Source: Oharaeibacter diazotrophicus
Lineage (GTDB): Bacteria > Pseudomonadota > Alphaproteobacteria > Rhizobiales > Pleomorphomonadaceae
Assembly: GCF_004362745.1 (NCBI RefSeq)
Contig: NZ_SNXY01000006.1
Location: 496,001-560,000 of the forward strand
Direction: 5' to 3'
DNA length: 64,000 nt
Of this stretch, positions 56,189 through 64,000 are shown one piece after another (the first letter of the stretch is position 1; every line of letters starts with the position of its first letter). Made by a program: the position numbers and the translations under genes. The notes beneath the pieces were generated by a model that was given only the letters and a program-made list of their open reading frames with translations, ran no database searches and was not told where the DNA came from.

Positions 56189-57427
56189 ATGAACGGCGAG
56201 ACCCCCCATTCCTACGACGTCGAAGCCGTCCGGCGCGACTTTCCGATCCTGTCGCGGACGGTCTACGGCAAGCCGCTGGTCTATCTCGACAACGGCGCCT
56301 CGGCACAGAAGCCGCGGGCGGTGATCGAGCGGATCACCCGGGCCTACGAGGAGGAATACGCCAACGTCCACCGCGGGCTCCACTTCCTCTCGAACGCGGC
56401 GACGGAAGCCTATGAGGAAGCGCGCGAAATCGTCCGGCGCTTCATCAACGCACCGTCGGTCGACGAGGTGATCTTCACCCGCTCGTCGACCGAGGCGATC
56501 AACCTCGTGGCAGCGTCCTGGGGCGGGGCGAACCTCGAGGAGGGCGACGAGGTGGTGCTCTCGATCCTCGAGCACCATTCCAACATCGTGCCGTGGAACT
56601 TCCACCGCGAGAAGAAGGGCGTGGTGATCAAGTGGGCGCCGATCCTCGAGGACGGCACCTTCGACCTCGAGGCCTTCGAGGCGCTGATCGGCCCGCGCAC
56701 CAAGCTGGTCGCCATCACCCACATGTCGAACGTCACCGGCACGATCGTGCCGATCGCCGACGTGGTGCGGATCGCCCATTCGCGCGGCGTCAAGGTGATG
56801 GTGGACGGCAGCCAGGGCGCCGTGCACCTGCCGGTCGACGTCCGGGCGCTCGGCTGCGACTTCTACGTCTTCACCGGCCACAAGGTCTACGGCCCCACCG
56901 GCATCGGCGTGTTGTGGGCGCGGCGCGAACTGCTCGAGGCGATGCCGCCGTGGCAGGGCGGCGGCGAGATGATCCTCGAGGTCACCGAGGACTTCGTGAC
57001 CTACAACGAGCCGCCGCACCGCTTCGAGGCGGGCACGCCGCCGATCGTGCAGGCGATCGGGCTCGGCGCGGCGCTCGCCTACATGGAGAGCCTCGGCCGC
57101 GAGGCCATCCTCGCCCACGAGGAGGACCTGCGCGACTACGCCATGGCCCGGCTTTCGGAGATGAACTCCATCCGCATCTTCGGCACCACGCGGGAGAAGG
57201 GCGCCATCGTCGCCTTCGAGATGAAGGGCGCGCACGCTCACGATGTCGCGACCATCATCGACCGCTCTGGCGTCGCGGTGCGCGCGGGCACACATTGTGC
57301 GATGCCGTTGCTGTCGCGCTTCGGCGTGACGTCCACCTGCCGCGCGTCCTTCGCGCTCTACAACACGAGGGCCGAGGTCGACGCGCTGGTGGCGGCGCTG
57401 CGCAAGGCCGAGACCATGTTCCGATGA
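56189..57427 (+). CDS. sufS: Cysteine desulfurase SufS
   Basis: A 412-residue PLP enzyme of group II. Landmarks: VYLDNGASAQKP, NVHRGLHFLSNAATEAYE, SILEHHSNIVPW, the PLP lysine in FTGHKVYGPTG and the active Cys in RAGTHCAMPLL. It supplies sulfur to SufBCD; SufE or SufU is absent from the window. The stop overlaps a possible ATG of the sufT-like gene (ATGA). Confidence 0.97.
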   Translation: MNGETPHSYDVEAVRRDFPILSRTVYGKPLVYLDNGASAQKPRAVIERITRAYEEEYANVHRGLHFLSNAATEAYEEAREIVRRFINAPSVDEVIFTRSSTEAINLVAASWGGANLEEGDEVVLSILEHHSNIVPWNFHREKKGVVIKWAPILEDGTFDLEAFEALIGPRTKLVAITHMSNVTGTIVPIADVVRIAHSRGVKVMVDGSQGAVHLPVDVRALGCDFYVFTGHKVYGPTGIGVLWARRELLEAMPPWQGGGEMILEVTEDFVTYNEPPHRFEAGTPPIVQAIGLGAALAYMESLGREAILAHEEDLRDYAMARLSEMNSIRIFGTTREKGAIVAFEMKGAHAHDVATIIDRSGVAVRAGTHCAMPLLSRFGVTSTCRASFALYNTRAEVDALVAALRKAETMFR

Positions 57428-57435
57428 GGTCCGAC

Positions 57436-57819
57436 ATGAACGAGCAGGCGACGACGGCGGAGACGACGCCGAACGCCGCGGCGGTGGCCGGATCGGCCAT
57501 CCCCGCGGACGAACTGGCCCGCGTCACCGACGACATCATCCAGGCCCTGAAGACGGTCTACGACCCGGAGATCCCGGCCGACATCTACGAACTCGGCCTC
57601 GTCTACAAGATCGACATCGACGACGACCGCTTCGTCTCGATCGACATGACGCTGACCGCCCCTGGCTGCCCGGTCGCCGGCGAGATGCCGGGCTGGGTCG
57701 AGAACGCCGTCGGCGCCGTCGCCGGCATCACCGGCGTCAAGGTCTCGATGGTGTTCGATCCGCCGTGGACGCCGGACCGGATGAGCGAAGAAGCGCAGGT
57801 GGCGTTGAATTGGTATTGA
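57436..57819 (+). CDS. SufT-like MIP18/DUF59 Fe-S assembly protein
   Basis: A 127-residue protein with the DUF59 domain: VYDPEIPADIYELGLVYKIDI, MTLTAPGCPVAGEMP with the functional Cys, and VFDPPWTPDRMSEEAQ. The family helps Fe-S protein maturation when demand is high. ATG at 57436 has GAGGT 5 nt upstream; an ATG at 57424 overlapping the sufS stop is possible. It is the usual companion of sufS in alphaproteobacteria. Confidence 0.92.
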   Translation: MNEQATTAETTPNAAAVAGSAIPADELARVTDDIIQALKTVYDPEIPADIYELGLVYKIDIDDDRFVSIDMTLTAPGCPVAGEMPGWVENAVGAVAGITGVKVSMVFDPPWTPDRMSEEAQVALNWY

Positions 57820-57825
57820 TGTGAC

Positions 57826-57918
57826 GGCAGTCGGCAGTCGGGCTTCGGCAGTCGGTTGCCCCAGCGGACGGCGCGGCTGCAACCGCGTCCGACTGCCGAA
57901 GCCCGAAGCCCGACTGCC
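57826..57918. repeat. Inverted heptamer element between sufT-like and sufA-like genes
   Basis: Left arm 57826-57855 contains GGCAGTCGGCAGTCGG and CGGGCTTCGGCAGTCGG; right arm 57889-57918 holds the reverse complement of the last 17 nt. The arms use the same CTGCCGA/TCGGCAG heptamer as the arrays at 43.7 and 44.9 kb. They could form a long hairpin in the suf mRNA. Confidence 0.8.
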
Positions 57919-57940
57919 GCACCCTCCAGGAGTTCCCCAC

Positions 57941-58321
57941 ATGGCCATTGCCAGACGCAAGCTCACCGTGATGTCCGTCACCGAGGCGGCGGCGGAGCGG
58001 GTGCGCGAGATCATCGAGAACGCCGACGAACCCGTGGCGGGCGTCCGGGTCGGCGTCAAGAACGGCGGCTGCGCCGGGATGAGCTACACCATGGACCTCG
58101 CCCGCGAGGCGCCTGCGGGCGACGAGCGGATCGACGAGCACGGCGTCACCGTGTTCGTGGAGCCCAAGGCCGTGCTGTTCCTGCTCGGCACCGAGATGGA
58201 CTTCGAGCGCACCACGCTGAAGACCGGCTTCGTCTTCCGCAATCCGAACCAGGTGAGTGCCTGCGGCTGCGGCGAGAGCGTGTCGCTGAAGCCGGCGGAC
58301 CCCGAGGCGATCGGGGCCTGA
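57941..58321 (+). CDS. sufA: A-type Fe-S carrier (SufA/HesB family)
   Basis: A 126-residue carrier protein with the three conserved cysteines of the A-type family: NGGCAGMSY and SACGCGESV. It receives clusters from the scaffold and passes them to target proteins. CCAGGAG lies 8 nt before the ATG. It ends the suf operon, 121 nt after the sufT-like gene with an inverted repeat between. Confidence 0.94.
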   Translation: MAIARRKLTVMSVTEAAAERVREIIENADEPVAGVRVGVKNGGCAGMSYTMDLAREAPAGDERIDEHGVTVFVEPKAVLFLLGTEMDFERTTLKTGFVFRNPNQVSACGCGESVSLKPADPEAIGA

Positions 58322-58526
58322 TACCGAGCCCGCGAGTTCCGACCCGTGGTCGGAGCACTGCGGGCGAGAAGCGCCCGACCCGGCGCCGGCCGAAAGGCCG
58401 AGACCGGTATGAGACGGGCGGGGCGGCGCGAGCGGCGGGCGGGCGCGAAATGCACCCGCATCCGATGGCCCCGGCGCCGTCATGGAACTGTCACGTGCGG
58501 GGGAATCCGCATAAGGTCGCGGCATC

Positions 58527-59363
58527 ATGTCCGCTGCCGTCCTCCTCGCCGTCATCGTCGCCGCCGCGCTCCACGCCACCTGGAACGCCATCCTCAAGGC
58601 GGCCGCCGACAAGTCGTTCGGCTCGGTGCTGGTGGCGGCGACGGCGTCGGTGATCGCGGCCGTGCTGCTGCCGTTCCTGCCGCAGCCGGCGCCGGAGAGC
58701 TGGCCGTTCATCGCCGCTTCCTGCCTCTGCCAGACCGCCTATTTCACGCTGCTCGCCTTCGCCTACCGCCTCGGCGACATGAGCCAGACCTACCCGCTGA
58801 TGCGCGGCACCGCGCCGCTGATCGTGGCGCTGGCGTCGGGACCGCTGGTCGGCGAGGCGCTGGCGCTCGGCGAATGGATCGGCCTCGCCACCATTTCCGC
58901 CGGGGTGATCGGCCTGTCGCTGATCGGGCGGATGAACGCCTCCGGCCGCGCCACCGTGTTCGCGCTCCTCAACGCGCTCGTCATCGCCGCCTATACCCTG
59001 ATCGACGGCCTCGGCGTGCGCCGGTCCGGCGCGCCGATCGCCTACACGCTGTGGGTCGTGTTGATCCCGGCCTTTCCCTTGGTGGCCTGGGCGCTCTGGC
59101 GCCGTGGCGGCGCCTTCGTCGGCTATGCCCGCCGCAACCTCGGCCTCGGCTTCGTCGGCGGCTTCTCGACCATGACGTCCTACGGGCTGGCGCTGTGGGC
59201 GATGACCCACGCGCCGGTGGCCGTGGTGGCGGCGCTGCGCGAGACGTCGATCATCTTCGCCACCGCCATCTCCGCCTTCGTGCTCAAGGAACGGATCGGC
59301 GCCGGCAAGCTCGCCGTCACCGCGGCGATCGCCATGGGTGCCATCGTGTTGAGATTGGCGTGA
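58527..59363 (+). CDS. DMT-superfamily (EamA) transporter
   Basis: A 278-residue protein with about ten membrane helices in two EamA halves (AALHATWNAILKAAADKS near the start; TAISAFVLKERIGAGKL near the end). A second DMT member of the window, only distantly like the one at 4.3-5.2 kb. Substrate unknown. It stands alone after the suf operon. Confidence 0.87.
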   Translation: MSAAVLLAVIVAAALHATWNAILKAAADKSFGSVLVAATASVIAAVLLPFLPQPAPESWPFIAASCLCQTAYFTLLAFAYRLGDMSQTYPLMRGTAPLIVALASGPLVGEALALGEWIGLATISAGVIGLSLIGRMNASGRATVFALLNALVIAAYTLIDGLGVRRSGAPIAYTLWVVLIPAFPLVAWALWRRGGAFVGYARRNLGLGFVGGFSTMTSYGLALWAMTHAPVAVVAALRETSIIFATAISAFVLKERIGAGKLAVTAAIAMGAIVLRLA

Positions 59364-59460
59364 AACCTTTCGACGTTAAGGTAAAAGCAAGCGTGCGATA
59401 GATAAAATCCGAATTGTTTTGTATCGAACGCTACCGATCACCCCAGTCACGGGAAGCGTC

Positions 59461-61578
59461 ATGCGTTCATACGATCTGGTGGCCGCCGCCGCGGTGCTCG
59501 CCGGCGGCATTTCCGCCGCCCATGCCGACGTCGCGATCCCGCAGACGGCCGACCCGCTGCTCGCCAACCTCGCCATTCCCGCCGACGCCCCGCAGAAGGG
59601 GATGTGGTCGAAGGTGTCGGACTGGCCGCTGATCGGCCTGCACCTCGCGCTGATGCCGAGCGGCGTGGTGATGAGCTACGGCACCCCGCTCGGCAACGGC
59701 GTCCAGGACGGCCGCACCTTCGACATCTGGACGCCCGAGGCGGGCCTCGGCGCCGGATCGCACTACACTTTCCCGAACGCGCAGCAGGTCGACAGCTTCT
59801 GCAGCGCGGCGACCTATCTCACCACCGGCGCGATGCTGATCACCGGCGGCAACACGCCGGCGTCGGGCTATTCGGCGATGGCGAGCACCCGCTTCGACGC
59901 GGCGACGCTGTCGGCGACAAAGCTCGCCGCCGACCTCTCGGCGCCGCGCTGGTACGGCAGCATGATCACGCTCGCCGACGGCCGCGCCCTGGTGGTCGGT
60001 GGCGGCAAGCCCTACGAGGTCGGCGCCTACGGCGATCCCGCCGCCGCCGAGCGCGACGGCAAGGTCTCGACCACGCCCGAGGTCTACACCGAGGGCGCCG
60101 GCTGGAAGCGGCTCGACGGTGCCAAGAGCTCGGACGCCTTCGGCGCCACCAACAACAGGTGGTGGTATCCGCGCCTCTGGGTCGCGCCGGACGGCAAGGT
60201 GTTCGGCATCTCGAGCGACCGCACCTGGAAGCTCGATCCGGCCGGCAACGGCGCGATCTCGCAGGTGCAGACCTTCAAGTCCGGCCCGAGCGAGAGCACC
60301 CGGCCGAACATCGGTCCGACCTCGACCGCCGTGATGTACGCCCCCGGCAAGATCCTCCAGGTCGGCGGCAACGGCCTCGCCAACGGCTACGCCTCGTCGT
60401 CGTCGAAGGCGGCGACGGTGTTCGACATCAACGGCGCCCAGCCGGTCGTGACCGAGACCGCGCCGATGACCAACGCGCGCCAGTGGGCCAACGCCACCGT
60501 GCTGCCGAACGGCACCGTCGCGGTCACCGGCGGCACCCGCTATGCCGACACCGCCGGCGACAATGCCGTCTACGACACCGAAATCTGGTCGCCCGCGACC
60601 GGCCGCTGGACCCTCGGCGCCAAGTCGGCGGTCTACCGCGGCTACCACTCGGCGGTGATCCTGCTGCCGAACGGCGCGCTGCTCTCCACCGGCGGCGGCG
60701 TCCCCGGCCCGGTCAACAACTTCAACGCCGAAATCTACTATCCGCCCTACCTGTTCCGGGCGTCCGGCAACGGCGCAGTGCTGGCGACGCGGCCGACGAT
60801 CACGGCGATGAGCGGGCTGTCGCTCGCCTATGGCGCGGCGTTCACCATCACCTCGCCCGAAGCCGCCAGCGTGACCTCCGGCGTGCTGATCGGCCTGTCG
60901 TCGACCACCCACAGCTTCAACAGCTCGCAGCGGCTGATCCCGCTGTCCGGCTCGCGCAACGGCACCGTGCTCACCACTCGGGCGCCGGCGTCGGCGGCGA
61001 TCGCCCCGCCGGGCTACTACCTGCTCCACATCCTGAACGGTTCGGGCGTGCCGTCCCGCGGCGTGATCGTCTCGATCGGCCTCGCCAACCAGGCCAAGCC
61101 CGGCACCCCGGCGACCACCGTGCCGACCCTGCCGCTCGACGGCGCTTGGCGCTCGCTGGTGCCGACCAACTTCCCGACCTACCGCGTCCGCCACGCGGGC
61201 TATCTCGCCGGCATCTCGGCGATCGGCTCCACCTCGTCGGCGGTCGACAAGCTCGACTCCGCCTTCGCCATCCGCAAGGGCCTCGGCGACGCCGCCTGCT
61301 ACTCCTTCGAGTCGCGCAACTTCCCGGGCTACTTCCTGCGTCACCAGAACTACCGTCTGCGCCTCGATCGCAATCCCGGTGCCGGTGACGCCGGCTATGC
61401 CGCCGACGCCACCTTCTGCGCCCGCCGCGGCATGACCGGCACGGACATCTCGCTCGAGGCGAAGAACTACCCGGGCTATTTCCTGCGCCACCGCAACTAC
61501 GAGGTCTGGCTCGACCGCTTCGACGGCACCCCGGGCTTCAAGGCGGACTCGACCTTCTCGCTGGCGCCGGCCCTTTGA
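59461..61578 (+). CDS. Galactose-oxidase-like copper radical oxidase with AbfB-type C-terminal domain
   Basis: A 705-residue secreted protein: signal peptide (MRSYDLVAAAAVLAGGISAAHA), seven-bladed kelch-like propeller with the copper site, an Ig-like DUF1929 domain (about 440-560) and a C-terminal AbfB-like beta-trefoil (about 565-705, with repeats FPGYFLRHQNY and YPGYFLRHRNY). The radical cofactor residues are Cys114 (DSFCSAA), Tyr165 (RWYGSM), Tyr395 and His396 (RGYHSAV) and His484 (TTHSFNSSQ). It should oxidise a primary alcohol, perhaps on a polysaccharide, to an aldehyde with H2O2. The AbfB domain binds arabinose-type sugars elsewhere. Confidence 0.87.
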   Translation: MRSYDLVAAAAVLAGGISAAHADVAIPQTADPLLANLAIPADAPQKGMWSKVSDWPLIGLHLALMPSGVVMSYGTPLGNGVQDGRTFDIWTPEAGLGAGSHYTFPNAQQVDSFCSAATYLTTGAMLITGGNTPASGYSAMASTRFDAATLSATKLAADLSAPRWYGSMITLADGRALVVGGGKPYEVGAYGDPAAAERDGKVSTTPEVYTEGAGWKRLDGAKSSDAFGATNNRWWYPRLWVAPDGKVFGISSDRTWKLDPAGNGAISQVQTFKSGPSESTRPNIGPTSTAVMYAPGKILQVGGNGLANGYASSSSKAATVFDINGAQPVVTETAPMTNARQWANATVLPNGTVAVTGGTRYADTAGDNAVYDTEIWSPATGRWTLGAKSAVYRGYHSAVILLPNGALLSTGGGVPGPVNNFNAEIYYPPYLFRASGNGAVLATRPTITAMSGLSLAYGAAFTITSPEAASVTSGVLIGLSSTTHSFNSSQRLIPLSGSRNGTVLTTRAPASAAIAPPGYYLLHILNGSGVPSRGVIVSIGLANQAKPGTPATTVPTLPLDGAWRSLVPTNFPTYRVRHAGYLAGISAIGSTSSAVDKLDSAFAIRKGLGDAACYSFESRNFPGYFLRHQNYRLRLDRNPGAGDAGYAADATFCARRGMTGTDISLEAKNYPGYFLRHRNYEVWLDRFDGTPGFKADSTFSLAPAL

Positions 61579-61593
61579 GGGCGGGATGACGAC

Positions 61594-61617
61594 GGCCCCG
61601 GCGTCGCCGCCGGGGCC
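61594..61617 (+). terminator. Terminator-like hairpin after the copper oxidase
   Basis: GGCCCCGGCG (61594-61603) pairs with 61608-61617 over 4 nt; GGCTTTCCC follows. Suits the plus-strand gene. Confidence 0.55.
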
Positions 61618-61637
61618 GGCTTTCCCGGCACGGCACG

Positions 61638-61673
61638 AAAAAAGGGACGTCCGGGCATCCGGGCGTCCCTTTT
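61638..61673 (-). terminator. Intrinsic terminator of rimO
   Basis: AAAAGGGACG (61640-61649) with CGTCCCTTTT (61664-61673); on the minus strand the stem ends in a run of six T. Also a stop for plus-strand readthrough. Confidence 0.88.
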
Positions 61674-61701
61674 CGCATGGCGGGCGCGTCGACCGGGCCG
61701 G

Positions 61702-63054
61702 TCAGGCCACGGTGCCGTGGAGGTCGTAGGCGTCGGCGCGGTCGATCTTGACGGTGACGAACTCGCCGGCGCGGATCGGGCGGCGCGAGGTCAGGTGCAC
61801 GGCGCCGTCGATCTCCGGGGCGTCCCACTGCGAGCGGCCCTTGGCGGCGGTGCCGGCGCTGTCGTCGACCAGAACCTGGATGCGCTTGCCGACGCGGCGC
61901 TGCAGCAGCTTGGCCGAGATCGCCTGCTGGTGCGCCATGAAGCGGTGCCAGCGGCGTTCCTTGACGTCGTCCGGCACCGCCGGAAGACCGAGGTCGTTGG
62001 CGGTGGCGCCGTCGACCGGCTCGTACTTGAAGCAGCCGACCCGTTCCAGCTTCGCCTCGGTCATGAAGGCGAGCAGTTCCTCGAAGTCCGCGTCGGTCTC
62101 GCCGGGGAAGCCGACGATGAAGGTCGAGCGGATCGCGAGGTCGGGACAGATCTCGCGCCACTTGCGGATCCGTTCCAGCGTCTTCTCCTGGTGCGCCGGC
62201 CGGCGCATCGCCTTCAGCACCGACGGCGCGGCGTGCTGGAACGGGATGTCGAGGTAGGGCAGGATCCGTCCGTCGGCCATCAGCGGGATGACGTCGTCGA
62301 CGTGCGGGTAGGGGTAGACGTAGTGCATGCGCACCCACACCCCGAATTCGCCGAGCGCCTCGGACAGGTCGAGGAACTTGGCGCGGACCTCGCGGTCCTT
62401 CCACATGCCGGACTGGTACTTGAGGTCGACGCCGTAGGCCGAAGTGTCCTGGCTGATCACCAGGAGTTCCCGTACGCCGGCCTTTACCAGCCGCTCGGCC
62501 TCGCGCAGTACGTCGACCACCGGTCGCGAGACGAGGTCGCCGCGCAGCTTGGGGATGATGCAGAAGGTGCAGCGATTGTTGCAGCCCTCTGAAATCTTGA
62601 GATAGGCGTAGTGGCGCGGCGTCAGCTTGACGCCTTGCGGCGGCACGAGGTCGACGAAGGGGTCGTGCTTCGGCGGCACCGCCTCGTGCACGGCCGCCAT
62701 CACGCTCTCGTAGGCCTGCGGCCCGGTGATGGCGAGCACGTTCGGGAAGCTCTCGCGGATCTGCTCGGGCTCGGCGCCCATGCAGCCGGTGACGATGACG
62801 CGGCCGTTCTCCTTCATCGCCGTGCCGATCGCCTGCAGGCTCTCGGCCTTGGCGCTGTCGAGGAAGCCGCAGGTGTTGATGATGACGACGTCGGCGCCGT
62901 CGTGCCGGCGGGCGATCTCGTAGCCCTCCGAGCGCAGGTGCGTCACGATCCGCTCGCTGTCGACCAGCGCCTTCGGGCAGCCGAGGCTGACGAAGGAGAT
63001 CTTGGGGGAACGGGCATCGTCGCCGGTGGTCGCGGCGGGGGAGGTGTCGGTCAT
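61702..63054 (-). CDS. rimO: Ribosomal protein S12 methylthiotransferase
   Basis: A 450-residue radical-SAM enzyme that adds a methylthio group to Asp of ribosomal protein S12. The N-terminal MTTase cluster cysteines are Cys26 (LGCPKA), Cys62 (NTCGF) and Cys91 (TGCMGA); the radical-SAM cluster is C158-x3-C162-x2-C165 ([10 protein letters not shown]). A C-terminal TRAM domain closes it. Start is ATG at 63054 ([11 protein letters not shown]). Divergent from pabB. Confidence 0.96.
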   Translation of the reverse strand: MTDTSPAATTGDDARSPKISFVSLGCPKALVDSERIVTHLRSEGYEIARRHDGADVVIINTCGFLDSAKAESLQAIGTAMKENGRVIVTGCMGAEPEQIRESFPNVLAITGPQAYESVMAAVHEAVPPKHDPFVDLVPPQGVKLTPRHYAYLKISEGCNNRCTFCIIPKLRGDLVSRPVVDVLREAERLVKAGVRELLVISQDTSAYGVDLKYQSGMWKDREVRAKFLDLSEALGEFGVWVRMHYVYPYPHVDDVIPLMADGRILPYLDIPFQHAAPSVLKAMRRPAHQEKTLERIRKWREICPDLAIRSTFIVGFPGETDADFEELLAFMTEAKLERVGCFKYEPVDGATANDLGLPAVPDDVKERRWHRFMAHQQAISAKLLQRRVGKRIQVLVDDSAGTAAKGRSQWDAPEIDGAVHLTSRRPIRAGEFVTVKIDRADAYDLHGTVA

Positions 63055-63278
63055 CGGCGCGGAGATCCGGGAAGCGCGGGCGCTCGCGCCCGCGGAGGTT
63101 CGTCGCGTGCAGATGCCGGGGAAATGCGCCGGGGTCAAGATCGGCGGGCGCAGGTCCGTCCCGCGGGCGCGACGTCGCACGCGGGGGCGATCGCTCGACA
63201 CGGGGGCAGCGCCGCCATAGTTTCCCTGGCGATGCCGGTCGCGGTCAGCGGCCGACCGTCCCGTGCCCCGGTTGAACC

Positions 63279-64000
63279 ATGATCGTCCGCCCCCTCGTCC
63301 TCCGCGATCCCATGGACGCCGTCCGTCGGCTGAAGGGGCTCGCGAACCTGACGTTCCTCGACAGCGCGATGTCGCATCCGACGCTCGGGCGGTTCTCCTT
63401 CGTGGCGGCGGATCCGTTCGGCAGCTTCGTGGTCGACGGTGGCCGGGTGACGTGGAACGGCGCGCCGGTCGACCTGCCGGGCGAGGCCGCCGAGCCGCTC
63501 GGCCGGCGGGCGCTGGCGGCGCTGAAGGCGCGGCTCGCGCTCTACCGCCAGCCGTCCGTGCCGGGCCTGCCGCCGTTCCAGGGCGGCGCGGCGGGCTATC
63601 TCGCCTACGACTTCGGCCGCCTGCTCGAACGTCTGCCCGAGCCCGCGGTCGCGCAAGGGGGCGTGCCGGCGCTGCAGCTCCACTTCTACGACGTCGTTCT
63701 GTCCTGGGACCACCGCGAGAACCGGGTGTGGCTGGTCTCGACCGGCTGGCCCGAGGCCGATCCGGTGCGGCGCGACCTTCGCGCCGCCCGCCGCGCCGAC
63801 GAGGTCGAGGCGCTCCTGGCCGCGCCTCCCTCGGCGGACGAGGGAGCGGCCACGGCCGAACTCTCCTGGCGGTCCAACGTCACCCGCGCCGAATTCGAGG
63901 CGGCGGTGGCACGGACGCGCGAGTACATCCTCGCCGGCGACATCTTCCAGGCCAACATCGCCCAGCGTTTCGCGGCGACGCTGCCGGCGGGCTTCGATCC
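63279..64000 (+). CDS. pabB: Aminodeoxychorismate synthase component I, C-terminus cut by window edge
   Basis: About 240 N-terminal residues visible. The protein begins [41 protein letters not shown] and [16 protein letters not shown] are typical of PabB, and [15 protein letters not shown] begins the chorismate-binding domain. With PabA it makes 4-amino-4-deoxychorismate for folate. The catalytic C-terminal half lies beyond the window. No start alternative was needed. Confidence 0.92.
   Translation, partial: MIVRPLVLRDPMDAVRRLKGLANLTFLDSAMSHPTLGRFSFVAADPFGSFVVDGGRVTWNGAPVDLPGEAAEPLGRRALAALKARLALYRQPSVPGLPPFQGGAAGYLAYDFGRLLERLPEPAVAQGGVPALQLHFYDVVLSWDHRENRVWLVSTGWPEADPVRRDLRAARRADEVEALLAAPPSADEGAATAELSWRSNVTRAEFEAAVARTREYILAGDIFQANIAQRFAATLPAGFD

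Overview
This 64-kb window is high-GC chromosomal DNA from an alphaproteobacterium, most likely a Hyphomicrobiales (Rhizobiales) member. The gene families, the Irr-type ICE box and the suf layout point there; genus is not decided from sequence alone. Genes are densely packed on both strands, many with 4-nt ATGA/GTGA/TTGA overlaps. I see no tRNA, rRNA, CRISPR array, IS element or prophage. A gene is cut at each edge: an acyl-CoA ligase on the left and pabB on the right.

Layout. 1-7.4 kb: ligase, DUF1328, a three-gene phospholipid operon (ynbA-like, plsC-like, ynbB/cdsA-like), a DMT transporter, a proline-rich anchored protein and a BTLCP-type cysteine peptidase. 7.5-7.8 kb: inverted REP palindromes. 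8-16 kb: glyS, mgtE, a GH25 lysozyme next to an LprI-like protein, a ClpP paralogue, YdcF, DUF3253 and DUF599. 16.1-17.3 kb: a hairpin-rich gap and a low-GC two-gene islet (72-aa protein, DUF2750). 17.4-30.3 kb: coaD, two cyclophilins, queA, then a glycosyltransferase/methyltransferase-like fusion and a sulfotransferase wedged before tgt, followed by ruvX, UPF0173, a GGDEF protein and gatCA. 30.5-33 kb: an isolated hydrogen-sensing [NiFe] hydrogenase pair (hupUV/hoxBC type). 33-43 kb: a sarcosine-oxidase-like flavoprotein, M1 peptidase, prfB with its programmed frameshift, an M23 peptidase, DUF455, bcp and a large AsmA/YhdP-like protein. 43.3-45 kb: heptamer tandem arrays and palindromes around a CHRD protein. 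45-50 kb: tyrS, anmK, a YeiH-like exporter with a divergent LysR regulator, and an alpha/beta hydrolase. 50.3-58.3 kb: a complete suf operon behind an ICE box. 58.5-64 kb: DMT transporter, galactose-oxidase-like copper radical oxidase, rimO and partial pabB.

How the genes work together. The suf operon (desulfurase, sufB, sufC, sufD, sufS, sufT-like, sufA-like) builds Fe-S clusters and is probably controlled by iron through Irr. A nucleotidyltransferase/HEPN pair sits inside it between sufB and sufC with no gap. queA and tgt make queuosine-modified tRNA, but this Tgt has lost three of its four zinc ligands. The hydrogenase pair looks like an H2 sensor rather than an energy enzyme; its expected kinase and regulator are not in the window. 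The most interesting items are the MNT/HEPN module inside suf, the zinc-less Tgt, the glycan-modifying insert between queA and tgt, the H2 sensor with its upstream dyad, and the dispersed heptamer element family.
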